Source: Halocaridina rubra (lineage: Eukaryota > Arthropoda > Malacostraca > Decapoda > Atyidae). From it: 64,000 nucleotides of DNA. Below the pieces are notes generated by a model that was given only the letters and a program-made list of their open reading frames with translations, ran no database searches and was not told the DNA's origin. The number at the start of each line of letters is the position of its first letter. Position 1 is the stretch's first letter. The translations under genes were made by a program, and so were the position numbers. The stretch spans positions 1 through 64,000 of the forward strand of contig JAXCGZ010002272.1 of the NCBI GenBank assembly GCA_037179515.1, given 5' to 3'. Shown here piece after piece: positions 32,927 to 44,366 of this stretch.

Positions 32927-33143
32927 GGTTCTTCACATTCTCAGGCCCACTAAGTTGAGTTGCTCCATTTTTACTTAAGTTTAACCCAGAGGGATGTTTG
33001 TTATTGGGCAGTCGACCTCTTCTTAGAGATTTTCTAACGTCTTTACCAGTATATGTATAACCACTTAACACAGTTAAGAAAAACAGCGAACATAAAGGCA
33101 AAATTATGTAGATGCAGAATCTGAAACTATCTTTCAAGGTCAT
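32927..33143 (-). CDS. Possible first coding exon of a host membrane or secreted protein
   Basis: On the minus strand an ATG at 33143 (context gcgagATGA, G at -3) opens 72 codons plus one base up to a strong donor-like GTAAGA (32926-32921). The peptide starts MTLKDSFRFCIYIILPLCSL. Residues ~9-28 form one hydrophobic segment after a short N-terminus, followed by a basic stretch (RKSLRRGRLPNNKHPSG), as in type II signal-anchored Golgi enzymes or a secreted precursor. The exon ends near GPENVKN. It resembles no LINE protein here. No downstream exon was found; 'possible' is meant literally. Without the donor, the frame would stop 20 codons later. Confidence 0.35.
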
Positions 33144-33536
33144 CTCGCACAACTACCCTTGTTGCTCGATAGGAAGCTGTATGCGCCGAATGTTTGGGAT
33201 CTTACCAGAAAGATGCTTGGAAAATCTGATAGGCATATACTTATATTATTAATCTAGGACAGACATTTATTAAATATTACAAAAACATACATTTCATCTT
33301 ACTGTTAGGTTATGTCCATATAAATTCCTCTTTTTCCTAATTGTCATATGGGTTAAGCTTAATTAAAGGTCCTATGTGATAGCACTGGAAAATTATATAT
33401 TATCTTTTCTTGTATTTCTCTTCAACAAATGTTGTTTAGTTCTTAATAGTATCAAAACATGAAATGCTGATGTTCACTTCTTTCGAAATCTCCCCATTAC
33501 AGCATTGAATGAAATGCGTACAAATGTAATTTATAA

Positions 33537-34190
<654 letters not shown>

Positions 34191-34192
<2 letters not shown>

Positions 34193-35909
34193 TAGTAGGT
34201 TGGCCATAGCACCAGTCGCCCGTTGAAAGACTATGACTGAAGATATTAGGATGCAACTAGAACTGGTCCAGACAGTTCCAGGTTGAGTCTTCCTTCAGGA
34301 CGGTTCTTTCCTCATGCTTACATCGACACTGAATATTCTGGCATATTCATTACACATCTCTTGCTATTCCATTGCATTTGACAAGTCACAACATTCCCCA
34401 CATCTGTCTCTATTAATTTCTTTCTCCTCACAATTGTTATTATTTATGGAAGGTCCACAGCTAATGGCCCCCAGTACCTGGCATAGAGGGGTGCGAAGAA
34501 TCTCCGGGGATCATGTTGACTCCATCATGGTTTGAGGGCAGACACGCCTGGTGGTAGTAATGGTTCTGCCCTTAACCTTGCACCTCCCAATAGATCTGCT
34601 TCTTTCACTCTTCACTATTCTAACATTCGTGGGCTGAACTCTAATCTTTCGTCTGTGGAACAGCACTTGGGTACTTTCCTCCCTAACCTCCTCCTCCTAT
34701 CTGAAACCCAGCTGTCTATACATGCTTCCACTGACCCATTTCAAATCTCTCACTATAATCTGTATACTTGTTTTCGTTCCAAAGGTGGGGTCTGTGCATA
34801 CTGCAACACTAACACTCCTACTGTGAGGCTCATGGACCTTGAATCTCCTGACGTTGATGTTCTCTGGCTAAAAGTCTATATCTCCACTACCACTATCTTC
34901 CTTTGCTTCTGCTACTGTTCTCCAAACTCCACCGAGTTTGTGTCTTTCTTTGAATATCTGTCCTCGTGCCATGAGTCCTTGCTATCTTCTCACCCACATG
35001 CTGAAGTTCTCTACATTGGAGACGTCAATGTACACCACAGTGAGTGGCTTCATTTTTCTCACACTGATGTGAGAGGAAGCGAGGCCCTTTGCTCTCTCTA
35101 TTACTCACGATCTGGAGCAAATTATCAAACATCCTACTCTCGTTCCTGATCGTCACGAACATGCTGCAAACACTCTGGACCTATTTTTACTTCTAACCCT
35201 TCAAACTACTCTTATTCTGTGCTTTCCCCTCTTGGTAAATCTGACCAGTCTATGATCTCAGTCTCTTCTATTTTCGCTCCCCCACCACCAATCCCTCCTA
35301 CTCAGTGCCGCCTTTGTCACTTTGAGCGTACCAAACATGAAAATTTGCGTAACTTTCTCTTTGACTTATCATGGGATGACTACGGCTTTCGGTCCTGCAA
35401 CCCTGATCAGGTAGCTCTAAAAGTTGCCGAGATTATGACCACGGGAATGGAGGCGTACATCCCTTCTTCTACAAAAACTTTCTCTCCCCCTAAACCTTGG
35501 TTTGACTGTGCCTGCTCCATGGCTATCCAGGCTAGGAATCAGGCTCACCAATCTTACCAAGCCTCTCCCTCCGATTTAAGTCGCTCTGCTTTTATTATAG
35601 CTAGGAATCTCTGTACTGCTCAGATTCGAAGGTCTGAGGCTTCCTTTATAAGAAGGAAAGTTGATGACCTTAACTCCTCTCCCACTGACAAATGCTTCTG
35701 GCCCTTAGCCAAAAACCTCTCCAAAACTTCTGTAACTCAAACCTTCCCCCTCTCATTCGTTCTGATGGTTCTATAGCTTGCTTTCCCACTGACAAAGCCA
35801 CTGTCTTTGACTTTCATTTTTCTGCCAACTCTTCTATCAGCGATTCCGGTGCACCCGTTCCTCAGTCTTTGCCCCTCTCTAACCCTATGCCCTCCCTTAT
35901 CCTTTTTTC
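34191..35909 (+). mobile_element. LINE-C copy 4: 5' half
   Basis: The copy has the endonuclease and the region between it and RT, and joins LINE-D copy 3 at about 35909. Where it begins is unsure: 34191-34530 has no LINE-C counterpart in the window and may be its leader. The shared stretch with copy 5 (35549-35909 versus 41846-42205) shows this is a separate copy from that one. Confidence 0.75.
34532..35909 (+). pseudogene. LINE-C copy 4 ORF2 start: endonuclease (broken)
   Basis: The frame (34532-35149) has LHYSNIRGLNSNLSSVEQHL (Asn of the endonuclease), LPNLLLLSETQLS (catalytic Glu), GGVCAYCNTNTP, VLWLKVYIST and YIGDVNVHHSEWL, the GDFN-type motif with Asp kept (35018-35056). A frameshift near 35120 follows; later pieces are TLDLF (35172), LGKSDQSMIS, where SDH has become SDQ (35232), FDLSWDDYGF (35360) and KPWFDCACSMAIQARNQAHQ (35493). 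Downstream 'ccactgacaaatgcttctgg' leads into the region before RT. The endonuclease would nick the target; the SDH to SDQ change removes a catalytic His. Confidence 0.78.
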
Positions 35910-38900
35910 ATGTACAACATTTATAGACAACACGATGGTGGCTTAGACCTGACTACCCTCTTCGGGCTAGCCAGTCATCGTGACTTGGTAATAGGAGGCG
36001 ACTTCAATGCTCTCCATCCAAGATTCAGGTATGAGCGCCCCTGTGCTGCAGGCAGACACATCATGAGCCTGCTGAACGACCAAGAAGACATCTCCCTTCT
36101 CAACAATCATGAGCCAACTCATGACAGAGGTGGAATATTGGACCTCACCTTTGTCTTCAACTCCCTAAGGCAAGACGCCACATGGAGAGTTCATCCCCTG
36201 GTCACAAACGACCACTACGGGATCCATCTAAAGCTGCCAATTCCTGAAATCTTCCAAATCCCTGCTCCTCCTCCTCGATGGAATTTCAAGAAGGCCGCCT
36301 GGAGCCGATTCAAGGAGCACCTCAGCAATTGGTTTTCAGCCTACACACCATCCGAAGACATCGACCAAGCAAAGGCCGAGCTAGTCAATGCCCTGCAAGC
36401 TGCAGTAAACTCATCCATCCCCCTCTGTAAACCACAACACACTACTCATTGGGACAGATGGTACTACTGTGACAGAATTAAAGAACTTAATCACCAGCTC
36501 AACGTCATCCGGAAAATGCACAGGAAACGTCACACTGAAGACTCCTACTCCACTCTCCAGACAGTCAAAGAACATGTCCATGAAGAGACAAGCAAAATTA
36601 AAAGGAAAAAATGGCTAGAGTGGTATTCCACCCTAGATGCTCACACCTCTGTGGGCCAGATGTGGAGGAGCACTAACTCCTTTGCTAAAAGTAAACCTCC
36701 TAAAACCATCCCCCACAGGGATCCTAGCAGGGCAGCAGAAGAACTCTCCGTCAAATCTGCGGAAAGAGCAAGCTCCAACCAGCTCCCCATCGCCACCAGA
36801 ACAACTCTTCAGGACCTCACCACGTCAAGATGGGAAGAAATAGAAGAGGCCATCAACACTGAAGACAAAACAGATGGCCCCATCTCTCTGACTGAGCTAC
36901 TAAGAGTAAGCAAAAGCTCTAAGAACACAGCCCCAGGTGCTGATAGAATCACATACACAATGATTCAAAATATGGGGCCCCAAGGGGAGCTTGCTCTGCT
37001 CTCTCTGATCAATTCAACATACACATGAAGAATCAGACCAGCCTCATGGAACAGAGCAGACATTCAGCCCATTCTACACCACAGGACCCTGACAACCCTC
37101 GCCCCATCTCCCTCCTAAGCTGCCTGAGCAAGACGGCAGAAAAGATAGTACTTAACAGAGTCCGCTGGAAATGCCCACCCTTCCCAGAAAACATGTTTGC
37201 CTAACAGCATGGCTTAGGCATCTCAGAATGCATAGCCTCCATGCTATCAAATATCAACAACTGCCATGAATACATCAATTCCTAGACCTAGAGAAGGCCT
37301 TTGAGCTAGCCAATGTGCCAGCAATACTCTCAGCTCTCTTCGCAAAGCAGATCAAAGGAACCCTTCTCTCTTGGATCAAGGAGAGTTTGCAAAGGCGTAG
37401 TGCATGAGTCAAAGTAGAAGGGCACTATCCATCTACAAAAACCACGAAAATGGGACTCCCCAAGGTGGAATCCTTAGCCCCTTCCTCTTTAATTGTCTCA
37501 TGGAAAAACTCATGGACATCGCACTACCACATGGAGCCAAACTCTTCACTTATGCGAATGACTTTGCCCTTGTCACAATAGGCGACAGAAGGTCCAACAG
37601 GACCCAGCGCTGCCTCACCAAGATTCACCAAGCCTCCATCTCCCTTGGAGTTAAAATCAATGCCCGCAAAACCAAGGCCCTTCCCATCCACCAATGGAGC
37701 CCAGACACTAATCTGGTTATAGGTAACGAGCCAGTGGACTGGGTTACCAAGCACCAATAGCTGGGTGCAATCATCGACGGCAAACTAACCTTTGGACCTT
37801 AAATTCAACACGTGCGCGACAAAAGCAGCCAGCAACAAGCAGTCCTTCGCCAGATGTCGGGCCTCTACGATGATGCATTATTTAATGTCCTCAAAAGCTT
37901 ATATGTACAAGCCATATGCAGCCTCATAGACTATGTTTGTCCCACACTCTGGATACTAAAAGACCAACAGTGGGACAAGATAGAAATCATTCAAAACAAC
38001 GCCATGTGTATCATGCTAGGAGCCCCCATGTGGACCAAGAGAGAAAACATCCAGATGGAATTGGGACTCATGCCACTCAAACTCAGAGCTCAGCAAAGAC
38101 TGACCCACTTTGTGGCCAAAACCACCACTGACCAACATAAATACCTCGCTGGCACAAATCTCCATCTAGTCCTCAATTGCCACCCCGACCACCATCCTAG
38201 AACCTAGGCAGCCAAGGTCTGCTCTAGCCTGCAAGTACTGCCAGTCAGGGAGGACATCCTAGCCAAGATACAGGACAATCCGTTTCCTGTATACTGATGC
38301 CCACCCCCATGGAATGACCAAACACTCAACATAAAGATCGAGCTCTCTGACAACCCCAAAAGCTTGGTAAACCCGCTTGTCCTTAAAAACATATACATGG
38401 ACAAAATTCAGAGCTGGAGCAGGCCAAACTCTCGAGTCTTCTACACTGACAGCTCAGTAAATCAAGAAACTGGAGCCTCAGTCGCCGCCTTCACCACTGG
38501 AGACCACTTCCAATCCTGGAGACTGTCAAACTCCTGCTAATCGCTCCAGACTGTGCTTGTTGCCATAGCCAATGCTCTCGACTTCTTCACCCAGCAAGGA
38601 GCTGACCATGTCCTAATTCTCTCTGACTCTAAAGGCGCCTTACAGGTCATCAAGAAGCCACTCCTCAGAGACAATGTACGTATCATGACCACCATTCTCA
38701 GAAACTACCACATCGGCATCAAGGGAAATGAGGAAGCTGATCAAGACGCCAAACATCACCCTTAGAGCAGAAATCCAAATATCTCTGACTCCTGGGATTC
38801 AACGGATAAAAACCAAAGCCACCAAGTCACTCCTTAACATCTTAATAACTAAATACAACCTGTGCACAGACATTGGCTCCCCCTCCACCTGGTGGTACAA

Positions 38901-39243
38901 AGCCACCACTGATCTTCAGCGAATCACCCTGCCTAAGAACCTTCGATGAAGCACGGCAGTCTATGTGTACCATCTGAGACTCGGGTACAAGTGCACCTGG
39001 CAAATAGTGGATGATATCATCAGAGAATGCACATTCTGCCAGGTAGCCTCACCACATCCACTGCTCCACTACATCTTCGAATGCGATTCATCTTCAGAAA
39101 TTCGATGGAAAACTGGTGCCCCCGCAACATCCAGCGAAGATACAAATGCCCTTCATGTTGCTTGCTCCATAATCAGACTACCCACAAACAACTACATGAA
39201 CAGTCTACTAAATATCATCAGTCAATACCCTCCACCAAGATAA
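35910..39243 (+). pseudogene. LINE-D copy 3 ORF2: endonuclease end, RT, RNase H (broken)
   Basis: The first 372-codon frame (35910-37028) has VIGGDFNALHPRFRYERP (endonuclease Asp and Asn), GGILDLTFVFNS, TNDHYGIHLKL (His), a Pro-rich linker, DRWYYCDRIKELNHQLNVIR, and the start of RT (APGADRITYTMIQNMGPQGE). It ends at a TGA (37026). RT pieces follow: LDLEKAFELANVPAI (37285), GTPQGGILSPFLFNCLMEK (37452-37510) and FTYANDFALV (37545), where YADD reads YAND. The linker (LGAPMWTKRENIQMELG, 38020) and RNase H (VFYTDSSVNQETG, 38435; ILSDSKGALQVI, 38620) are broken; the Glu position is GTG (Val). The part before WIPSHVG is deleted (near 38705). The C-terminus CQVASPHPLLHYIFEC (39040-39080) is intact and ends YPPPR. 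Confidence 0.85.
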
Positions 39244-39351
39244 CTATGTAATAAGTCTCTTTCACCACTAAAACAGGAATTCATTAAATTGTTTGATGTA
39301 AACTAATAATCCTCAACTGAACACAAGTTTTCCTCTATCTTTACAGCTTTG

Positions 39352-39570
39352 CACAATAATACCTGTGGGCCAAAATAGGAAAGTCCGATCACCCTCAAGA
39401 GCGAATACCATCAACAATAAGCAGACTTCACCCCACCTCCGCGCCAAAATTGGAAAGCCCATTCGCCCTCATGAGCGAATACCACCTCCAATCAACAAAA
39501 TCTTACCCCACCTGCTGGCCAAAAAGGGAAAGTCCACTCACCCTCCAAGGAGAACATCAACAACAACAAA
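39352..39570 (+). repeat. Triple ~65-bp repeat and (CAA)n tail of LINE-D copy 3
   Basis: Three diverged units: 'gggccaaaataggaaagtcc' near 39367, 'gcgccaaaattggaaagccc' near 39442 and 'tggccaaaaagggaaagtcc' near 39516. The units are followed directly by 'aacatcaacaacaacaaaa'. This is the best defined LINE-D 3' end in the window. Confidence 0.75.
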
Positions 39571-41845
39571 ATAGTCACTATTTGATCTAGTATTCACAGA
39601 TAACGTGTTGGATATTGAAAAATTGAGCATAAACCAACAATTGGAAAGAGTGATCACTGTGTGTTGTTTACGGAGTATGTCATTGAAGATGTTCTGCCTG
39701 AGAGTAGAGGCACTGAGGACATGAGGAGGAACTGACCAAAAGGAGATTACATCAAAATGGATGAGTTTTTTGCAGATATTGACTTGAGGACCTTATTTTA
39801 CAATATATCTGTACAAGAAATGTATGACATCTCTTGTGAGAAATATGGGAAGATAGTAGATTGCTGCATGCCTGTCACCTAAGTAGGTGTAATTCATGCC
39901 AGAGAGAAATAGTACGATAATGAGTGTAAAAGAGTTAATTAGTGGAGAGACAAATGCTGAAAAAGGTATACGAGAGAAAATCTGAAATGCCTGGCAGACC
40001 TATAAAAGAGCAAGAAATGATTACCTAAGTAAGAGAACCGAGGCAGAGAGAGAATATGAAAGGCACATCACCAAGAAGGCTAAGGAAAATCCCAAGCATT
40101 TCCACAGCTTTATCAGAGGCAAACTAAAGGTAAAAGAACAGGGTTTACAGCTTAAGAGAGAGGATGGAAGCATCATTGAAACAGATGAATGGATCTGTAA
40201 AGAATTGAACAAGAAGTTTCAGTCAGTATATACAGTAGAAAATACCCCACCCCCTCAAACTGCAGAGATAGAAGCTCATGGGCAGGTATTAGAAGACATC
40301 ATCCTTCCAGCCTCAGAGGTATGCAAAGCACTGATGGAGTTAGTTGTCCATAAAGCTACAAGCCCTGATGATATATCCTCTCATATACTTAAAAAATGCA
40401 CAAATTCAATATCAGTAGCACTAAGTATCATATTTAAAAAGTCGTTGGAATCAGGGGAGATTTCAAGGTGCTGGAAAAAAGCAAACGGGATACCTATCTT
40501 CAAAATGGGAAGGAGGGATATGGCTCTAAACTATAGACCAGTTTCCTTGACCAGCATAGTTTGCAAAGTTATGGAGAAACTAATAAGGAATCATATCTCT
40601 CTTCACTTGGAATCCTTCAACCTTTTGTCAGTGGGACAACATAGCTTCAGAGAAGGTAGATCAACTGTAACAAACTTATTAGAATTTTATGATGAGGTAA
40701 GTCGAATTTTACAGGAAAGAGAGGGCTGGGCAGAGTGCATATTCCTAGACTTCAAGAAAGCATTTGACACTGTCCCACATGGGAGACTTATTAAAAAGCT
40801 GCAAGCAATGGCTAGAATAGGTGGAAATGTCTTGAAATGAATGAAAACATACTTAGAAGGAAGGGAACAGAGAGTTAGCGTAAGACACTCAGTGTCTGAA
40901 TGGAGAAGAGTTGGTAGTGGAGTTCCACAGGGTTCATGTTTAGGGCCACTTTTGTTTCTTGTATATGTAAATGACCTACCAGATTCTGTAAAGTCATACA
41001 TGAATATGCTTGCAGATGATGCAAAGGCTGTGAAGAAAGTAAGAAACTAAAACAAAGATAGAGAATTTCAGGAAGATATAAATAGTCTGCATGAGTGGTC
41101 AGAAAAGTGGCAAATGAAATTCAATACTTCAAAATGTAAGGTAATGTGACTGGGTACAAGTGCAAGAAGGCTCAAGCTAGACTACTCGGTGGCAGGAGTA
41201 GAACTTAAAGAGACAGAGAATGTGAGAGATCTAGGAGTAAACATACAGGCAGACTGGTTCCCAGAAATGCATATATAATGGCATAGTAAGGGCAGCATAT
41301 TCTATTTTTTAGCAAATGTAAGGGTAGCCTTCAGGCACATGGACAAGGAAATGTTCAGAGATATTTATGTAACCTATGTGAGACCAAAGCTTGAATATGC
41401 AACCCCCTTTTGGAATCCTCACTTGAAAAAGCACGTAATTAAGCTGGAAAAAGATCAAAGACAAGCCAGGAAACTGGTGCCAGAAATATGAACTCTCATG
41501 AGAGGCTGAGGGAATTTGACTTACCATCACTCGAAGCTAGAAGATTGAGGGGGATGTGGTGATAGTTTTTAAATTCCTTTATGGTTATGACAGAGTGGAT
41601 TGGGATCGATATTTTAATCTGGCTGGCACTATAACTACAGGTCATAATTTGAAGCTTTGCAAGAATGTAAGGATGTAAAGAAATACTTTTTTAAGTGTAA
41701 GAACAGTTGATAATTGGAAACTGCTAAGCGACTAGGTAGTTAATGCTAACTCAATCCGTACTTTTAAGAACAAGTATTATAAGCATCACTAAGTACAAAA
41801 TGGAACCGATAAAGAGACAAGTATTTACAAGCATTGGGCACACCG
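39571..41845 (+). mobile_element. LINE-A copy 7
   Basis: The copy starts in the endonuclease end ('tttgatctagtattcacagata') and runs to the 3' UTR ('aaaatggaaccgataaagagacaag'). The tail is lost where LINE-C copy 5 begins (41846). It has the 24-bp segment that is missing at the LINE-C insertion in copy 1, so it is the intact reference for that site. Age and decay are intermediate. Confidence 0.85.
40016..41791 (+). pseudogene. LINE-A copy 7 ORF2: reverse transcriptase (broken)
   Basis: The frame 40205-40840 is open for 211 codons: FQSVYTVENTPPPQTAEIEA, HKATSPDDISSHILKKC (GPDD changed to SPDD), [39 protein letters not shown] and IFLDFKKAFDTVPHGRL. It ends at TGA (40838), where copy 2 has TGG. 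The frame then continues with [20 protein letters not shown] (40920) and LADDAKAV (41010). After a TAA (41048) and indels, the C-terminal domain is in pieces (VRPKLEYATPFWNPHLKKH, 41380). Confidence 0.82.
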
Positions 41846-42977
41846 ATCTCACCAGAGTCTCTTCTTCCGATTTAACTTGCTTTTATTGTAGCTAGGAATC
41901 ACTTTACTGCTCAGATTCGAAGGTCTAAGGCTTCCTTTATAAGAAGGAAAGTTGATGACCTTAACTCCTCTCCCACTGGCAAATGCTCCTGGTCCTTATC
42001 CAAAAAACTCTCCAATAACTTCTGTAGCGCAAGCTTTCCCCCTCTCATTCGTTCTGATGGTTCTATAGCTTGCTCTCCCATTGACAAAGCCGCTCTCTTT
42101 GGCTCTCATTTTTCTGCCAACTCCTCTATAATCGATTCCAGCGCAACTGTTCCTCAATCTTTACCCCTCTCTAACCCTATGCCCTCCCTTATCTTTTCTT
42201 CATGCAAAGTTCATGAGGTTCTTAGCTCTCTAAAAACAAACAAGGCATCTGGTCCCGATGATATCCCTGCAAGGTTCTATAAGGGGTTTGCAAATGAACT
42301 GTCTCCCGTGCTTTGCCGTTTTTCACCTCATTCTTTTAACCAGTATCTGTCCATCATCTTGGAAGCATGCTGTAGTTCAACCTGTTCCTAAGAAGGGTGA
42401 CCGCTCTATTCCTTCAAACTTCTGACCTATTGTCCTAACCTCCTCTATTGCTAAAGTTTTCAAATCTTTGCTCAATGCTCATGAGACACCTTCAATCTAA
42501 CTCACTTATCTCCGATCACCAGTATGGCTTCCGCAAGGCAAGATCCACTGGTGATTTCCTGTCCTATATTACTAATGTATGCTCATCTTCTCTGAGGAAC
42601 TATGGGGAATCCTATTGTCGTCGCCCTTTATATCTCTTAGGCTTTTGACAGAGTCTGTCACCAGGCTATGTTGGCCAAATTCCCTGCCTATGGCTTTACA
42701 ACTTCTTTCTGTTCTCTGATTTCCAGTTTTCTTACTGGCCGTTTTATATCTGTAGTTGTTGATGGTGCAACACCTAGCCCTTTCTCTGTTACCAGTGGTG
42801 TTCCACAGGGCTCTGTTCTTTCACCTACTCTGTTCCTTCTCTTCATTAATGACCTTCTACAATCCCCATCTTCCTCTCTTTTCCATGCCTTTGCTGATGA
42901 TTCTACCCTTCACTTTTCCTCTGCCTTTTATTCTCAACCCTCATCTGCTACTCGTAATCAGTCTCGTATCACTCTCT
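41846..42977 (+). mobile_element. LINE-C copy 5: RT segment (broken)
   Basis: The copy starts before RT (equal to 35549 in copy 4) and includes VHEVLSSLKTNKASGPDDIP (42210-42270), DHQYGFRKARSTGDFLSYI (42517-42570), [20 protein letters not shown] (42794-42853) and FHAFADDSTLHF (42882-42915), with the catalytic FADD intact. Frameshifts lie near 42390, 42640 and 42655; the AFD box can be read only across them ('ggcttttgacagagtctgtcacc', 42640). It is cut at 42977 by LINE-D copy 4. LINE-C is Jockey/CR1-like by its RT motifs and lack of RNase H. Confidence 0.82.
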
Positions 42978-43374
42978 CCCCCTCCACCTGGTGGTACAAA
43001 GCCACCACTGATCTTCTGCGTATCACCCTGCCTAAGAGCCTTCGATGAAGCACTGAGCTCAATGTGTACCGTCTGAGACTCGGGTACAAGTGCACCTGGC
43101 AAATAGTGGAGGATATCATCAGGGAATGTACCTTTTGCCAGGTAGCCTCACCACATCCACTGCTACATTACAGCCTGGAATGTGATTCTTTTTCAGAAAT
43201 TCGATGGAAAACTGGTTCCCCCGCAACATCTAGCGAAGACCCAAATGCCCTTCATGTTGCTAGCTCCATCATCAGACTAGCAACAAATAACTACATGAAC
43301 AGTCTACTAAATATTATTAGACAATACCCTCCACCCAGATAACCATGCAATAACTCACTCTCACCCCCAAAACA
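42978..43374 (+). mobile_element. LINE-D copy 4, 5' part
   Basis: The copy is 5'-truncated to the ORF2 C-terminus and inserted in LINE-C copy 5. It encodes LRLGYKCTWQIVEDIIREC, CQVASPHPLLHYSLEC and RQYPPPR (43340), then the start of the 3' UTR, 'cccccaaaacagg'. It is interrupted at 43374 by LINE-E and resumes at 51835 with 'aattcatttaaattg'; copy 1 at 18712 shows the uninterrupted order. Confidence 0.85.
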
Positions 43375-43458
43375 GGTGTTCTTTGTGCTGGTGGTGTTAG
43401 TGGTAGTGGTGTTGGTAGTTGTGTCGTTGTTGGTGCTGTTTGTGGCTGTGCTGGGGAT

Positions 43459-44352
43459 TTGTCCTCGTCTGACGCAAGCAAACTCATTTTTAATTTAAGA
43501 AATGAGTTGGCCGCAGTCAGGCAGGAGGTCAGATCCTTAGCTGAGGAGAACAGGGATCTGAGAGGTAAAGTAGAGGTGTTAACCAGGAAGGGTCGATTGA
43601 ATAATGAAGACGACTGGAAAGTTGTGAATAAGGGTTCAACGAAAATGGTTCTTAAGAAAAATGATACTTTTAGACTACAGGTTGCTAATTCATTTAGGTC
43701 ACTTAGAGATGAATGTGACAGTGGCGGCAGCAATTCTTCAGGAACCATAGAGTCAGATAGGTGTACTAGCGATCGTAAAAATGGAAGTGGGAAGAGCTCT
43801 CAGGTCAAGAGCCTAGGTAAGTCTCCCAAGGTCGGAGTAACCCATCCTCCGGATAAGTCTCGTTCTTTGGTAATTGTAGGGGATTCACTATGCAGATATG
43901 TAGACAGGAAACTCAGGCATAGAGTTAGAGGAAAATATTTTTTCCCTGGAGCAGGTATGAAGAAGGTGGGTGAGTCAATAAATAGCTGGATTGAGAAAAA
44001 AGATGTTGTTTGTTTGATAGCTGGGGGAAATGACGTGCAGGATGGTAGAAGTGAAGAGCTGATTAGGTTGTATAGACAAGCCCTGGATAAGATTAGGAAA
44101 AGGGGTGCAGTTCCTGTGATGTGTGGTATTCTCCCTAGGCTTAGCCAAAGTTCAGAGTGGTGGTCTCGAGCTATAGGAGTAAATGCTAGGATGAAAGTCT
44201 TCTGTCGGGAGAATAATATAGGTTTTATAGACGGGTGGGATCACTTCACTAGTCGTAAGCATATGTATGCAAGGGATGGAGTGCATCTTTCTAATTCAGG
44301 TGTCTCGGTATTGGCTGGTATGATAGACAGAGAGGTAGGGGGGTTTTGTTAG
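43459..44352 (+). CDS. LINE-E copy 1 ORF1: coiled coil plus SGNH-type esterase
   Basis: An open frame of ~297 codons. Residues ~10-45 are a coiled coil (LRNELAAVRQEVRSLAEENR). A polar Ser/Lys-rich middle follows. Residues ~138-295 form an SGNH hydrolase-like domain: SLVIVGDSLCRYVD (nucleophile Ser), a Gly near FFPGAGMKKVG, CLIAGGNDVQDG (the GxND block) and YARDGVHLSNSG (catalytic DxxH). CR1 ORF1 proteins are known to carry such an esterase, possibly acting on membranes or lipids; the role is unclear. No ATG precedes the coiled coil: the frame has stops at 43396 and 43405, and the first in-frame ATG (43645) would lose the coil. Start is therefore uncertain. It ends 15 bases before the likely ORF2 ATG. 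Confidence 0.85.
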   Translation: MSSSDASKLIFNLRNELAAVRQEVRSLAEENRDLRGKVEVLTRKGRLNNEDDWKVVNKGSTKMVLKKNDTFRLQVANSFRSLRDECDSGGSNSSGTIESDRCTSDRKNGSGKSSQVKSLGKSPKVGVTHPPDKSRSLVIVGDSLCRYVDRKLRHRVRGKYFFPGAGMKKVGESINSWIEKKDVVCLIAGGNDVQDGRSEELIRLYRQALDKIRKRGAVPVMCGILPRLSQSSEWWSRAIGVNARMKVFCRENNIGFIDGWDHFTSRKHMYARDGVHLSNSGVSVLAGMIDREVGGFC

Positions 44353-44366
44353 ACACAAATAATGAA

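Larger units (their letters stand above)
32106..33535. other. Non-LINE region with a microsatellite and a possible first exon
   Basis: About 1.4 kb with no match to the LINE families in the window. It holds an (AAT)n/(ATT)n array (32467-32606) and a minus-strand open segment (32927-33143), both described separately. The rest is AT-rich, with no recognised feature. Confidence 0.5.
35910..39570 (+). mobile_element. LINE-D copy 3: longest LINE-D
   Basis: The copy starts inside the endonuclease and runs through RT, RNase H, the C-terminal region and the triple-repeat 3' UTR to a (CAA)n-like end, 'catcaacaacaacaaaa' (39554-39570). ORF1 is absent because of the 5' truncation. LINE-A copy 7 begins right after the tail. 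The (CAA) ending, domain order and RT sequence show that LINE-D and LINE-B are related families. Confidence 0.88.

Noticed and set aside
43317..43748. Minus-strand frame opposite LINE-E ORF1, also present at 49148-49525
   Set aside because: Antisense shadow, repeated because LINE-E is present twice.
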